DNA of 64,000 bases from an uncultured Bacteroidota bacterium. Lineage in GTDB: Bacteria > Bacteroidota > Bacteroidia > AKYH767-A > 2013-40CM-41-45. Below the pieces are notes generated by a model. That model was not told the origin of the DNA and ran no database searches. It saw only the letters and a list, made by a program, of their open reading frames with translations. Of this stretch, positions 43,793-54,140 are shown piece by piece (within the stretch, counting starts at the first letter, position 1; the number at the start of each line of letters is the position of its first letter). The position numbers were made by a program, and so were the translations under genes. The stretch covers positions 1 to 64,000 of the forward strand of contig CALMQM010000122.1 in NCBI GenBank assembly GCA_937871435.1, given 5' to 3'.

Positions 43793-45415
43793 TTAATTCT
43801 CTGTTGCAGGAGGACTTTCCTGCGCAGGAGGATTTTGATTTTGTCCCGGACGCTGACGTGGTCCACGACCGGATCCCGGTTGAGAACCAGTTCCCTGCTC
43901 AGGACTTACCTGATTTCCCGGAGGTGTTTGCTGTGGACGATTCACTTGTTGTCGCTCCGGACGACCTTGTTGCGGAGATTGCTGCTTAGGCTGTTGATTT
44001 TGCTGCTGCGGATTTTTCTGCTGACCCTGTTGTTGCGGTTTACCGCCTTGTGTCTGCTGCGGAGGTCGCTGATTTTTTTGCTGCGGATTGTTTCCTCCAT
44101 GCTGTTGCGGCTGCTTTGGTCCACGTGCTTCTTGAGGCCGAGCTCCTTGTTGTGGTTTTGCACCTTGAGGTGATTTTGGTTCTCCTCCTGTTGAACCTGC
44201 TTGTGTATTCTGTGCAGGAACAGCCTTTGCAGCATCCTGAGTTCCGGAAGATTTTTTCTTTTTCTTCTTCTTCTTTTTCTTTTTGTCCATCCGGTCGATG
44301 CTGTCCTGTCCAACAACGTTGGCATAATCCGGTTCCTTTTCTATAATTTCTTCTTCCGTGGACGCATCGCGCAATTCTGCCGGTTTTATTTTTTGTTTAT
44401 TGAGCTCAATGATTTCATTCGCGCGATTCACCGTCAATGCAATCCAGTTTCCTCCGTCACCACCTGTTTCCATTCCTTCGGATTGCTCGCGTTTATCGTC
44501 ACCACTATAGGCATACCATAGCAGGCGTTTGAAAATATCTGTTTTGCGGTGATATGCTTTTCCGCCCTCTGTTTCAAGTACAATAGATGTTGCCGGAAAA
44601 TCTTTCAAAGCATCCATGTATGAATCCAACTCGTAATTGAGGCAGCATTTTAATTTGCCACATTGACCTGCAAGTTTGGCCGGATTGAGAGCAAGATTCT
44701 GATAACGCGCAGTACTCGTTGAAACAGTTTTGAAATCAGTGAGCCACGTAGAACAACACAATTCTCTTCCGCATACACCAAGTCCACCCAGTCGGCTCGC
44801 TTCCTGTCGCATCCCAATTTGACGCATCTCTACACGAATCCGAAATTCATCCGCTAATCTTTTGATCAGTTCGCGGAAATCAACACGATCATCCGCTGTA
44901 TAAAAAAACGTCGCTTTCTTTCCATCACCCTGATATTCTACATCACCCAGCTTCATGCTGAGTTTGAGCGATTGAATAATTTCTCGTGTTCGGGATAGAG
45001 TGGAAGGCTCTTTGTCTTTTACTTCCAGCCATTTCTCCACTTCATTTTGCTTCGCTTTACGATAAAGCGCTTTGATGGAATCAGAATCTTCTGTCAGATT
45101 TTTTTTCTTCAGCTGAAAACGCACCAACTCGCCAACCATGGATACTACTCCTACATCGTGTCCCGGCGAAGCTTCTACTGCCACCACATCTCCGGCCTTG
45201 AGTTCTATCGCTTCTTTGTTTCGATAAAACTCCTTACGGCTTCCTTTAAACCGTACTTCCACAATATCAAAAAGCTGTTGCCCGTGAGGCAACACCATGT
45301 CTGTTAACCAGTTATATACATTCAGCTTGTTGCATCCGCCCGTTCCGCAGGTGCCGTTATTACGACATCCTCCCGGTGTTCCGTCTGCTCCGGTACTACA
45401 GGAATTACAAGCCAT
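43793..45415 (-). CDS. ricT: PSP1-domain protein RicT with long P/Q-rich tail
   Basis: 540 residues. An N-terminal Cys-rich head (7 Cys in the first 28 residues), then the PSP1 domain with VCGRELCCSTWL and GQCGKLKCCLNYEL. In Bacillus the Ric (YaaT/YlbF/YmcA) complex binds iron-sulfur clusters and directs RNase Y-dependent mRNA processing. From ~residue 378 the chain becomes disordered: an uninterrupted run of about 12 Lys, then ~140 residues rich in Q, P, G and N. The tail is longer than I would expect and could mediate RNA binding or condensation, which is inference. Lies between gldH and holB. Confidence 0.92.
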   Translation of the reverse strand: MACNSCSTGADGTPGGCRNNGTCGTGGCNKLNVYNWLTDMVLPHGQQLFDIVEVRFKGSRKEFYRNKEAIELKAGDVVAVEASPGHDVGVVSMVGELVRFQLKKKNLTEDSDSIKALYRKAKQNEVEKWLEVKDKEPSTLSRTREIIQSLKLSMKLGDVEYQGDGKKATFFYTADDRVDFRELIKRLADEFRIRVEMRQIGMRQEASRLGGLGVCGRELCCSTWLTDFKTVSTSTARYQNLALNPAKLAGQCGKLKCCLNYELDSYMDALKDFPATSIVLETEGGKAYHRKTDIFKRLLWYAYSGDDKREQSEGMETGGDGGNWIALTVNRANEIIELNKQKIKPAELRDASTEEEIIEKEPDYANVVGQDSIDRMDKKKKKKKKKKKSSGTQDAAKAVPAQNTQAGSTGGEPKSPQGAKPQQGARPQEARGPKQPQQHGGNNPQQKNQRPPQQTQGGKPQQQGQQKNPQQQNQQPKQQSPQQGRPERQQVNRPQQTPPGNQVSPEQGTGSQPGSGRGPRQRPGQNQNPPAQESPPATEN

Positions 45416-45594
45416 GTGATTAGATTATTCAGGAATGATGAATATCATCCTCTGCAAAAATACACAAATCAGCGAATCAAAATAATATTGACAATCAACA
45501 TATTACATAAGGGGAGCAAGATTTTAATTTAAATTCGCGAGATCAGGATGATGAAAAGGAGAAATTGAAATTGCTATTTAATGAATAGCACAGC

Positions 45595-45813
45595 TCAGGA
45601 TTGACGAATCCATTGGTGGTGTTGCACACCCATTCCCCTTGCTACTTCAAGGGCATGTTCCAGACTTTCATAATTAATTCCCCAGTGAGGGGGGCCTTTC
45701 AATTCAGTATATCCTGCAAGTTGATAACCCTGGTTCGCGAAATCCGGTTCTACAACTAACCAAATTGCATTTTCTCCCTCAATACCAGAATCAAATCGGG
45801 CAATGAATCGCAT
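45595..45813 (-). CDS. Small conserved-looking hypothetical protein
   Basis: 72 residues: MRFIARFDSGIEGENAIWLV, then YQLAGYTELKGPPHWGINYE, then an amphipathic helix ending in HHQWIRQS. Balanced composition and no overlap with other genes suggest it is real. No domain recognised. Lies between holB and ricT on the same strand, with gaps of about 90 and 180 bases. Confidence 0.6.
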   Translation of the reverse strand: MRFIARFDSGIEGENAIWLVVEPDFANQGYQLAGYTELKGPPHWGINYESLEHALEVARGMGVQHHQWIRQS

Positions 45814-45902
45814 ACGTTGAAATTAATTTGAATTCTAAAAAGAAAGAAGTTTATTTTTAAATAGAAGAAACAAAATATGGGTAAATCCTGATTAATTCAA
45901 AA

Positions 45903-47042
45903 TCAGGATGGATTGTAAATTAATTTATGCAACTTGAATGAAAGATCCGTGAATAACATTCTTGCATTCGCATTCCGCTCTATATGATACGAAGCAGAAT
46001 TTAATTCTTCCACAAATCCTTCTGCATTTTCAAGATGAATGAATGGTGCAAAACGTTTGAGGTCTTCAAATTCCTTTCCTTCGATACGCACCAGTGAACG
46101 ATCCGCATAATTAATCAATAAACATTCTCTTGCCACCTGTTGCGCATGTTCGAGATAGACTTTTTGCATTTCTCTTTGTCGGTCAACAAAGTCTTCACAC
46201 AGCTCATTGATTTTTACAATATCCGCTCTGTAACAGGCGCGCATCCAGGCGATGAACCATTGGTTCAGGTCGGATTCAGCGGTATCATTTGATAAAATGT
46301 TTAATGCTTCATTGTAATTCCCATTCACCCGATGCGCGATACGTCGTGCGACTTCCGGACTTTGTTCGTGTAGTCGCGTGAGAGTGGAAATCATGTCATC
46401 ATCTTTAATCCTGTTCACCTTCACCAGTTGAATCCTGCTTGTGATAGTGGGTAACAATTGCTCAAATTGTTCAGCCACCAGGAAGAACAACGTATTCTCG
46501 GGCGGTTCTTCCAGTATTTTCAAAAGTTTATTCGCGCTCGATCCATTCATTTTTTCTGGAATCCAGATGATCACAATTTTGTATACCGACTCTACACTTT
46601 TCAAACTCAGTCGGGAAATGATATCCGCGGCTTCATCAACAGAAATCAGCCCTTGTTTATTTTCAATACCAAGGTATTCCACCCAGCTGGTATAAATAAG
46701 GTAAGGATTTTCAAGAACAGCTTCCCTGAATTCTTTGATGCAGTCAATGCTTTTAATTTTTTTCCCGGCTTTGTCTTCTTTTCTCAGGGCTACGGGAAAA
46801 CTAAATGTCACATCCGGATGCACCAGTTTACTCATCTTGATACAGGCCCCGCATTCTCCGCAACTGTCGGTATCCGATCTGTTTTCACACACAAGATATT
46901 GAGCAAATGCCAGTGCGATTGCAAGATTTCCAGAGCCTTCAGGCCCGAGAAACATCAGCGCATGACTCACCCGTTCTTCCTTCACCGACTGAAGAAGCCG
47001 CTGTTTCACAGACTGTTGACCGATCACTTCCGAAAAACGCAT
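45903..47042 (-). CDS. holB: DNA polymerase III subunit delta'
   Basis: A clamp-loader subunit, 379 residues. N-terminal AAA+ domain with a P-loop changed to GPEGSGNLAIAL, so ATP hydrolysis is unlikely as is usual for delta'. A four-Cys zinc module follows (CENRSDTDSCGECGACIKM), then SANKLLKILEEPPENTLF and an SRC-like TITSRIQLVKV (SR present). It loads the sliding clamp with gamma/tau and delta. Divergent from pgk. Confidence 0.93.
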   Translation of the reverse strand: MRFSEVIGQQSVKQRLLQSVKEERVSHALMFLGPEGSGNLAIALAFAQYLVCENRSDTDSCGECGACIKMSKLVHPDVTFSFPVALRKEDKAGKKIKSIDCIKEFREAVLENPYLIYTSWVEYLGIENKQGLISVDEAADIISRLSLKSVESVYKIVIIWIPEKMNGSSANKLLKILEEPPENTLFFLVAEQFEQLLPTITSRIQLVKVNRIKDDDMISTLTRLHEQSPEVARRIAHRVNGNYNEALNILSNDTAESDLNQWFIAWMRACYRADIVKINELCEDFVDRQREMQKVYLEHAQQVARECLLINYADRSLVRIEGKEFEDLKRFAPFIHLENAEGFVEELNSASYHIERNANARMLFTDLSFKLHKLIYNPS

Positions 47043-47170
47043 GGCCTAAAGATACATATTGATTTTGGAAAAAAATGATGTATCCCCTATACGTAAAAGC
47101 TTATTTAGCTTTCAACAGATGACTGAAAACAAATTGATCAGGTGGAATACCGGAGCAGCGTTCTAACAAA

Positions 47171-47178
47171 TATCTTTG
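47171..47178 (+). promoter_or_regulatory. -7 box before pgk
   Basis: TATCTTTG exactly matches TAnnTTTG, 22 bases before the pgk ATG at 47201. Confidence 0.5.
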
Positions 47179-47200
47179 CACTTCCTTCAATCGAGCATCT

Positions 47201-48391
47201 ATGAATACAGTTGATCAGTACAATTTCAAAGGGCAAAAAGCATTGATTCGTGTGGATTTCAATGTTCCCCTTGATAAATCTTTTGTCATCACAGATGACA
47301 CCCGCATTCGTGCAGCCATTCCTACGATAAAAAAAATCCTGAATGACGGAGGTGCTGTAATTCTCATGTCGCATTTAGGCAGACCGAAAGAAGGTCCGAC
47401 TGAGAAATATTCTCTGAAACATTTGGTACACCATCTTTCCAAAGTGTTAGGTACTACAGTGAAATTCGCGGACGATTGTATCGGGGAATCAGCAATGAAA
47501 TTGGCGGCATCATTGAATTCCGGAGAAGTATTGCTCTTGGAGAATCTTCGTTTTTACAAAGAGGAAGAAAAGGGTGATGAAGCCTTTGCAGGAAAATTGG
47601 CAGCGCTCGGAACATTTTATGTCAATGATGCTTTTGGTACTGCGCATCGTGCCCATGCATCCACAGCAGTGATCGCGAAATTTTTTCCGGGGAAAAAATG
47701 TTTTGGTTATGTAATGGCAGGAGAGCTCGAGAATGCTGACAAGGTGTTGAATCATCCTGTAAAACCATTCACCGCTATCATGGGCGGAGCAAAAGTGTCT
47801 GATAAAATTCTGATCATCGAACAACTGTTGAATAAAGTCGACAATCTGTTGATTGGCGGAGGAATGGCATTCACTTTTGTAAAAGCCATGGGTGGAAGTA
47901 TCGGTTCATCATTGTGTGAAGAAGATAAACTGGATCTTGCACTTAGGATTCTGGAACTCGCCAAGACAAAAGGAGTGAAGCTTGTGTTGCCGGTAGATGC
48001 AGTATTGGGAGATAAGTTTGACGCGAATGCACAAGTTGGTCACAGCGACATCAACAAAATTCCTGAAGGATGGATGGGACTTGATATCGGTGAAAAATCT
48101 GCGCAACGATTTGCGGAAGTGATTGCTCAATCCAGAACTTTGTTGTGGAATGGTCCATCCGGCGTTTTTGAATTCGACAAATTCGCTGCCGGTACAAAAG
48201 CGGTGGCGGAAGCAATTGTAAAAGCGACTGACCACGGTGCGTTTTCACTCATCGGTGGAGGAGATTCTGCGGCGGCAATCAACAAATTTCATCTCGGAGA
48301 AAAAGTTTCTTATGTCAGCACCGGTGGCGGAGCATTACTCGAATACATCGAAGGAAAAATTCTCCCCGGTGTCGCCGCTATCAATTCCTAA
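47201..48391 (+). CDS. pgk: Phosphoglycerate kinase
   Basis: Glycolytic enzyme converting 1,3-bisphosphoglycerate and ADP to 3-phosphoglycerate and ATP. 396 residues, full length. Motifs are [11 protein letters not shown], the basic-patch [48 protein letters not shown] and the nucleotide loop [10 protein letters not shown] with [13 protein letters not shown]. Followed by a CGCAAAG element 2 bases after the stop. Confidence 0.97.
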   Translation: MNTVDQYNFKGQKALIRVDFNVPLDKSFVITDDTRIRAAIPTIKKILNDGGAVILMSHLGRPKEGPTEKYSLKHLVHHLSKVLGTTVKFADDCIGESAMKLAASLNSGEVLLLENLRFYKEEEKGDEAFAGKLAALGTFYVNDAFGTAHRAHASTAVIAKFFPGKKCFGYVMAGELENADKVLNHPVKPFTAIMGGAKVSDKILIIEQLLNKVDNLLIGGGMAFTFVKAMGGSIGSSLCEEDKLDLALRILELAKTKGVKLVLPVDAVLGDKFDANAQVGHSDINKIPEGWMGLDIGEKSAQRFAEVIAQSRTLLWNGPSGVFEFDKFAAGTKAVAEAIVKATDHGAFSLIGGGDSAAAINKFHLGEKVSYVSTGGGALLEYIEGKILPGVAAINS

Positions 48392-48393
48392 AA

Positions 48394-48447
48394 CTTTGCG
48401 CCCCTTTGAATCTTTGCGCAAAATATTTTTCACGCAATGACGCAAAG
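48394..48447. repeat. CGCAAAG element, inside-out pair before cvpA
   Basis: A CTTTGCG-type left arm reading towards GCGCAAAA, an AT-rich centre (AAATATTTTT), then ACGCAATGACGCAAAG. It has the same layout and centre as the copy at 11708. It lies 2 bases after the pgk stop and ends 9 bases before the cvpA ATG. Confidence 0.75.
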
Positions 48448-48456
48448 ATGTAATAA

Positions 48457-48966
48457 ATGAACTACCTCGACATCATCCTCTCCCTTTTACTCATCACCGG
48501 AATGATCCGGGGATTTTTAAAAGGCTTCATTTTTGAAATTGCCGTTTTGGGATCTCTCTTCCTTGGATTATACGCGGCCTTCAAATTCTCCACTTTCGCG
48601 GAACCCTATGTATTAAAAGTCATCGATGCGAATCCGCACACGCTGCATTACATTTCTTCCTTTGTAATGTTTTTGCTCGTAGCATTAGGAATCTTTTTTC
48701 TTGCAAAATTATTTGAAGGGCTGATTAAAATTGCCGCTCTGGGAATATTCAATAAAATTCTCGGAACAATTTTCGGCGGATTGAAATACGCGTTGATCTG
48801 TAGTGTTGTGTTATTTTATTTCAACAAACTGGACACAAAGTACAATTGGCTTTCGCCTGACAAAAAAGCGGATTCGGTTTTGTATTATCCATTGCTAAAA
48901 ATCGCTCCTTCGGTTTTGCCGGTCATGAAAACCGCGGAAGAAAAAATCAGAGATCAGTTTCATTAA
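48457..48966 (+). CDS. cvpA: CvpA family membrane protein
   Basis: 169 residues with four membrane segments (~4-22, ~28-48, ~66-88, ~100-125). The family start MNYLDIILSLLLITGMIRGF and the G-rich segment LGTIFGGLKYALI match colicin V production proteins. By family, an inner-membrane protein linked to envelope homeostasis; mechanism unknown. Flanked on both sides by CGCAAAG elements. Confidence 0.88.
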   Translation: MNYLDIILSLLLITGMIRGFLKGFIFEIAVLGSLFLGLYAAFKFSTFAEPYVLKVIDANPHTLHYISSFVMFLLVALGIFFLAKLFEGLIKIAALGIFNKILGTIFGGLKYALICSVVLFYFNKLDTKYNWLSPDKKADSVLYYPLLKIAPSVLPVMKTAEEKIRDQFH

Positions 48967-48969
48967 TCC

Positions 48970-49010
48970 CTTTGCATCTTTGCGTGAAAAATATTTCTGG
49001 CAGAGACGCT
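48970..49010. repeat. CGCAAAG element, decayed inside-out pair after cvpA
   Basis: CTTTGCATCTTTGCGTGAAA leads into ATATTTCTGGCAGAGACGCT. The layout is like 11708 and 48394 with more mismatches. Starts 3 bases after the cvpA stop, in the convergent gap with the methyltransferase gene. Confidence 0.65.
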
Positions 49011-49073
49011 TAGGAAGACTGACTATTAAATCTTTTCTGATCAACATGAAATCAATTTGTTGTCAGAGGAAGT

Positions 49074-49685
49074 TTATCTTTTTCTACCCACAAATCTGAT
49101 CACAGAACCTTGTCCGTTGTGCAATAATCCCTCGTTTAAGTGAATTATCTTTTCCTCTAATTCAAGAATCTCGTAATTTTCAAAATCAGATTTTATTTCT
49201 TCTATTGAAAATAACATATTGATATCCTTTGGCCCTCCAACTTTTTCGTCGATTGAATTGTAGTCAATATGTTTTTTACTAAAAGCTTCAAATATTACAA
49301 AGCCACCTTTCCTGAGGTATTTGTCAATTTTTTTATGATAAAGTGATTTGATTTGCGAAGGAAAATGAGCATAAATTAAAGCGACTACATCAAATTGATT
49401 GTCGGTATAGGTTAATGACTCCAATTCACCAACTTGGTAATCGATCGATACATTTTCTGATTTTGCCAGTAATAAAGCTTTGTTTTTGCCTTCAGTACTT
49501 ATGTCAAATGCTGAAACTGCCCAACCAAGTGTTGCCGCATACACAGCATTCCTTCCTTCTCCTTCCGCCGGAAGCAGAATTTTCCCGACTGGTAATTTTT
49601 CTAATTGTTCCTTCAGATAGTCATTGGGAAGTTTACCATAAACAAACTCGCTCACAGCATATTTCCCGTCCCAAAATTCTTTCAT
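49074..49685 (-). CDS. Class I SAM-dependent methyltransferase
   Basis: 203 residues, TehB/thiopurine-methyltransferase-like. [20 protein letters not shown] is the N-terminal lid. The SAM loop is [20 protein letters not shown], motif II is [10 protein letters not shown], and [10 protein letters not shown] lies at motif IV. In relatives, LPAEGEGRN occurs in small-molecule methyltransferases often linked to tellurite or thiol detoxification. Substrate not deducible. Slightly more AT-rich than its neighbours. Confidence 0.88.
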   Translation of the reverse strand: MKEFWDGKYAVSEFVYGKLPNDYLKEQLEKLPVGKILLPAEGEGRNAVYAATLGWAVSAFDISTEGKNKALLLAKSENVSIDYQVGELESLTYTDNQFDVVALIYAHFPSQIKSLYHKKIDKYLRKGGFVIFEAFSKKHIDYNSIDEKVGGPKDINMLFSIEEIKSDFENYEILELEEKIIHLNEGLLHNGQGSVIRFVGRKR

Positions 49686-49905
49686 TTGGTTATTTCATTT
49701 TGTGTTGATGTAAAATTAAGCAAAACGAATATGGACAAAACAAATTTAATGAAATAGGGGTGATTATCGCTTTTTACATGAATTCAGGCTTTGTTCGTAA
49801 AGAATATTCAGGCGGAACAATCCTTTGACATTTTACATTGTATTCAAAAAAAATCGCAATGGAAAATTCAATAAAATCATGTACATTGGTCATACGATAT
49901 AAACA

Positions 49906-51525
49906 ATGATGAAATTTATTTGCTTTTACTTCTTATTTTCATTTGGACTGCTGGCCGAATGCTTCGCAATAAATGTGACAATCACTCAATGTACTTTTTA
50001 TACACCTGATGTAACCTGGGATTCTGTTGCCAGAGGAATGGGGATGAATTCGACTATTTTGCCGGAAACTTTTCTTGACAACACGAATTTTTTTTCAACT
50101 ACTGATATTCTCATCTGCTCCAGTTACGATGTGTTTTACAATCCAACCCGAATAAATAATATTAAACAATTTTTAGCTACCGGAAAAAGTGTTTATCTGC
50201 AGACGGAATATGATTGTGGTACATTCCAGAGCGATTCCGTTTATCAGGCATTGGTAACGGATATGGGAGGAAGCTATACAAGCGGTGGAATCATTTCCGG
50301 GACTCTCGCACCAATGAATGTTCTCGGCTCTATGGCTACAACGCCGAATGTTGTTCCGAACATCTCTTATTTCTGGTACGGATGCAGAGGATTTACCGGT
50401 TGCGATTACGTAGAGCCTTTTCTCGAATACATGGGAGATTATTTCGGCTTTATCTTCTGTCCTCCTTTGAGTGGTTACGGCCGATTGATTACGACATCTG
50501 ATCAGGACTGGATCCAGGCATATACATCTGTTCCGTTGATGGAAAATATTCTGACCAATCTCGCATCGCCTCCAGCGAATTGTGGTGTTTCAACAACTCC
50601 TTTGAATTTGGGAAACGATACGACACTCTGCAACGGACAATACATTCAATTGGGAAGCAATGTTAGTGCATCATCCTATTTGTGGTCGAATACTCAAACG
50701 GCAAATTCGATACTTGTAAATAGTCCGGGTACTTATTGGCTTCAGATTAGCACCGGCTCTTGCACGCAAACGGATACTATTCAGGTGAATTTTACAAACT
50801 GTAATCAGGGTACTTCTTTCAATTCAACCGAACAGACAATGTGCGCGGAGAACTGCACTGATTTTACCGATCTGTCGACAAACAACCCTACAGGATGGGC
50901 CTGGTCATTTCCGGGAGGAAGTCCATCATCGTCAACCGTGCAAAATCCTTCACATATCTGCTACAGTATTCCAGGAATTTATCCGGTTACCCTGATCACA
51001 ACCAGTACGAATGGCACTGACACATTAACCATAGATTCTCTTATTACCATTTATAATGTTCCACCACAGCCCATTCTCACCGTTCTCGGAGATACACTAA
51101 TCACAACAGGAGGGAGTACCTATCAATGGTTCATGGATGGACATATAATTCCAGGAGCTACAGATTCATTTTATATAGCTACCCAGATTGCATCTTATTC
51201 TGTGGAAATTACAAATGCATCCGGTTGCGTAAACAGTTCAACACATATTATTACTTCGGTTTTTGAAAAAAATTCTGAAGCCGATATTCAGTTCTATCCT
51301 AATCCGGCCAATCAGGAATTGTATATTACTGATCTGCCTGTTTTGTCTGGGGAAAAAATTAAGTTAGGATTGTACGATGCAATCGGCAAAGAACTTTTTA
51401 GTCAAGGTACATTTTCGTCCAGCGCAATTTTTGATACGCATTTAATCGACGATGGAGTCTATTTCGTTCACATCTTTCTCGGAGAAAATCCCATTGTGAA
51501 GCGGGTTGTAATTTTGCATCGATAG
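49906..51525 (+). CDS. T9SS-exported PKD-domain protein
   Basis: 539 residues. Signal peptide (~1-21), an N-terminal region (~22-230) with a flavodoxin/ThuA-like start (NVTITQCTFYTPDVTWDSVA, TDILICSSYDVFYNP, GKSVYLQTEYDCG), a Cys-linked segment, a PKD domain (~300-385; CTDFTDLSTNNPTGWAWSFP) and an Ig-like segment. The type A sorting domain begins FYPNPANQELYIT and ends VKRVVILHR. Predicted to be secreted or surface-anchored by T9SS. No enzyme motif is certain. Confidence 0.85.
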   Translation: MMKFICFYFLFSFGLLAECFAINVTITQCTFYTPDVTWDSVARGMGMNSTILPETFLDNTNFFSTTDILICSSYDVFYNPTRINNIKQFLATGKSVYLQTEYDCGTFQSDSVYQALVTDMGGSYTSGGIISGTLAPMNVLGSMATTPNVVPNISYFWYGCRGFTGCDYVEPFLEYMGDYFGFIFCPPLSGYGRLITTSDQDWIQAYTSVPLMENILTNLASPPANCGVSTTPLNLGNDTTLCNGQYIQLGSNVSASSYLWSNTQTANSILVNSPGTYWLQISTGSCTQTDTIQVNFTNCNQGTSFNSTEQTMCAENCTDFTDLSTNNPTGWAWSFPGGSPSSSTVQNPSHICYSIPGIYPVTLITTSTNGTDTLTIDSLITIYNVPPQPILTVLGDTLITTGGSTYQWFMDGHIIPGATDSFYIATQIASYSVEITNASGCVNSSTHIITSVFEKNSEADIQFYPNPANQELYITDLPVLSGEKIKLGLYDAIGKELFSQGTFSSSAIFDTHLIDDGVYFVHIFLGENPIVKRVVILHR

Positions 51526-52020
51526 TTTGCAGATTGTATCCTTCCTGTTTTGAATCTTTATCGGGAATTGGACGATACATTTGTAAGCAATGTGTTCGTC
51601 ATCCGGAAGCGAACTTATAGGTTGTTGGGTACTGGCTTATTTTAAAAAAGGGTTTACGTTTCAAATAAAAAAAAATATCCTTACGATGTAATAAACTATT
51701 GAACGTCCTAAGTCTAAATGCACCCGTGTTTTTTTAATGATTTGCCAGACTGAGAATCAATTTTTCTATTAATTTTCGAATAATAAAAAACAATCAAATT
51801 AAAGGCATGCCTTTTAGAAAATACAGATGCCCGATCACATTACTGTATCAAATATTAATTAAGTCACTTCTGAATATAAAAACTAATAGTATATTCACCA
51901 AATATCATTCAATTGTATTTCGACTGTCCTGTTTTTGAATATAGAAAGACTAAAATTATTTGTAATTTATTTTACTGAACTTTTGGAACTTCGTTAACCT
52001 GATTTCAGGAATTTGTATCT
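51526..52020. other. AT-rich intergenic region without a visible gene
   Basis: 495 bases between two plus-strand genes. I find no credible reading frame, tRNA, strong hairpin or member of the two repeat families. Confidence 0.55.
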
Positions 52021-53262
52021 ATGAAAAACACTTCTCTTAAGGCAGAACAAAAACAATACTTTATTCTAAGTGCTCTGTTATTTTCCTTATTCTTTTTTAT
52101 TCTGCCGCGATCAGGTTTTTACAGTGACTTGAAGTGCTTTTCAAATTGGGCAACTTATTCCAGTCAGCACGGTATTGGAAATATTTATGATTCTGATTCA
52201 GATTATTTGCCACTGTATCAATACATCTTATTCTTATTCGGTAAGTTTATACACATTCCTGAAAAAATTGAACTATATAATTACAACCTGAAGTTAATTA
52301 CCCTTCCCTTTCATTTCATATCTGGTTATTTTATTTTCAGATTGATTCGTAATTACTACCCAAATTCTGAAGCCGCATTATACAGGACTTTGTTTTATCT
52401 CATCAATTTTGTCGTTCTCTACAATACACTTGTCTGGGGACAAACAGATGATATACTCACATGTTTCGTATTCGGTTCTTTTTACTTTGCATACATTAAA
52501 AAAATATTTCCCTCTTTGTTAGCTATTTTGCTTGCACTTAACTTCAAACTTCAGGGAATTGTTTTCATACCATTAATTGGCTTGATGCTCTTGCCTGAAA
52601 TTATTTCCAGGTTTTCCTGGCGAAACCTCCTTCTTTTGACTCTTCCTCTTATTGCAACTCAATTTCTGATTTTGATGCCATTTATCCTGTCGGGTACAGT
52701 GCATAAGGTGTGGTTTGTCGTTCGGCATTCCGTAGACCATTTCCCTGTTGTATCAATGAATGCATACAACATGTGGGAATTTTTATTGCCTCCTTCATTG
52801 GAAGGAACATTGGATAATATTCAATTCCTTGGAATAAGTTATAAGACCTGGGGATTGGTCACCTTTTCATCTCTGAGTTTCCTTAGCCTGTTACCATTGA
52901 TTAAGGTTGTCATAAGAAAAATCAAAAGGTTGCCGCACGAAGAAGTTTTATTGCAAAAGCTTGTGATCATTGCCGCTCTTTGTTCCTTGTTATTTTTTTA
53001 TTGCAACACACAAATGCACGAACGTTACTCGCATCCGGCTCTGATCTTTCTCATTCTCTATGGAATATTGAGTAAATCAACATTGCCTGTGGTGTTTGGA
53101 TGCGCGGCATATTTTTTAAATGTGGATGGAGTGTTGAGATCAATACCGTTCCAGCATTATGGTGTATTTATTTACTCCAGATCATTTGTTGCTTCATTGT
53201 ACCTCATCACCATCCTCTTGTTGTTCGCGGCTTTATACAATGTTCAAATTTTCAAAAAGTGA
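52021..53262 (+). CDS. Polytopic membrane glycosyltransferase (mannosyltransferase-like GT-C)
   Basis: 413 residues with about 10 membrane segments. The first loop has GFYSDLKCFSNWATYSSQHG and then DSDSDYLPLYQYILFLFGKF, where GT-C enzymes hold the catalytic Asp. QTDDILTCFVFGSF and NTQMHERYSHPALIFLI resemble lipid-linked-sugar mannosyltransferases and GT87 relatives. Acts on the periplasmic face by analogy. Stands alone. Confidence 0.75.
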   Translation: MKNTSLKAEQKQYFILSALLFSLFFFILPRSGFYSDLKCFSNWATYSSQHGIGNIYDSDSDYLPLYQYILFLFGKFIHIPEKIELYNYNLKLITLPFHFISGYFIFRLIRNYYPNSEAALYRTLFYLINFVVLYNTLVWGQTDDILTCFVFGSFYFAYIKKIFPSLLAILLALNFKLQGIVFIPLIGLMLLPEIISRFSWRNLLLLTLPLIATQFLILMPFILSGTVHKVWFVVRHSVDHFPVVSMNAYNMWEFLLPPSLEGTLDNIQFLGISYKTWGLVTFSSLSFLSLLPLIKVVIRKIKRLPHEEVLLQKLVIIAALCSLLFFYCNTQMHERYSHPALIFLILYGILSKSTLPVVFGCAAYFLNVDGVLRSIPFQHYGVFIYSRSFVASLYLITILLLFAALYNVQIFKK

Positions 53263-53381
53263 AGTTGGAATAATATAGAGAGCAATTCTAAAAGCAAGGA
53301 AGAGGTGATTTCTCCGGCGGTCCTTTGAAAAGAAGAGGGAAGAAAAAAGGGTACGAAGGTCTGAAGACGAGACACGAAAAT

Positions 53382-53405
53382 AAACAAACTCTTCACCCTT
53401 CACTC
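53382..53405. repeat. 24-base copy of the AAACAAACTCTTCACC repeat
   Basis: Identical over 24 bases to 6322-6345, here in the convergent gap between the GT-C gene and the DjlA-like gene. The preceding bases (GAAGAGGGAAGAAAAAAGGG and on) look like a decayed purine-rich tract. Confidence 0.7.
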
Positions 53406-53414
53406 ATCAACTAA

Positions 53415-54131
53415 CTAAGATATCCCCCGCTCACGCTTCACAGACTCATAGGCCTCGTTGATCTTCTTGAATTTTTCCTGCGCGTCTTTAGCATATTCGG
53501 GACCAAGGTGATGAACTTTGTCCGGATGGTACTTCATCGCCATTCGTCTGTAAGCTTTTTTTAATTCTTCATCACTTGCAGTTTTTTCAATCTCAAGAAT
53601 TTTGTAAACTGAGTCGGTGTCCTTAATGAACATCGCTTTCATACTTTCAAAATCTTTCTGACTAATTCCAATCAATACCGCTATCTGACCAATTACCGTC
53701 AGTTCAGGATTACTCACCTGTCCGTCTGATGCCGCTAGTCCAAACAACAAATGCAACAATTGCAATCGGGCCGATGTATCCACAAATTGTCTCACCTGCG
53801 CGCACACCGGACCGATTTCAATATCCTGATTCAGGATCTCACGAAAAAGAAGCATGCGTTCACGCGTATGCGCTTCGCCAAATTGCCGGGAGAAAAAGTT
53901 TTTTACATAATCCAGCTCCGACCGCATCACCTTCTGATCAGCTTTCATCACAGCTGCACACAATACCAGCAATGCTGCACTGAAATCATTCGGCAGAATA
54001 CTGGATCCGGATGAATATGTTTTCTTTCCTTCCTCTGTAATCGCTCCCAACGCAAATCCTATGATCCCTCCGATTGGTCCGCCAAGCGTCCAGCCAAGAC
54101 CGCCTAAAATCCATTTGTTCCAGGTCGACAT
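53415..54131 (-). CDS. DjlA-like co-chaperone (TerB domain plus J domain)
   Basis: 238 residues. A Gly-rich hydrophobic N-terminal segment (~8-30; [13 protein letters not shown]), a TerB/DjlA-type helical domain (~45-165; [20 protein letters not shown]) and a C-terminal J domain with the HPD motif in [14 protein letters not shown]. It should stimulate DnaK at the membrane. 9 bases downstream of the vWA gene on the same strand. Confidence 0.9.
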   Translation of the reverse strand: MSTWNKWILGGLGWTLGGPIGGIIGFALGAITEEGKKTYSSGSSILPNDFSAALLVLCAAVMKADQKVMRSELDYVKNFFSRQFGEAHTRERMLLFREILNQDIEIGPVCAQVRQFVDTSARLQLLHLLFGLAASDGQVSNPELTVIGQIAVLIGISQKDFESMKAMFIKDTDSVYKILEIEKTASDEELKKAYRRMAMKYHPDKVHHLGPEYAKDAQEKFKKINEAYESVKRERGIS

Positions 54132-54140
54132 AATTTCTGC

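Noticed and set aside
43778-44521. Several Leu/Arg/Val-rich plus-strand frames opposite the ricT tail
   Set aside because: Reverse-frame products of the Q/P-rich tail; no start context or domain.
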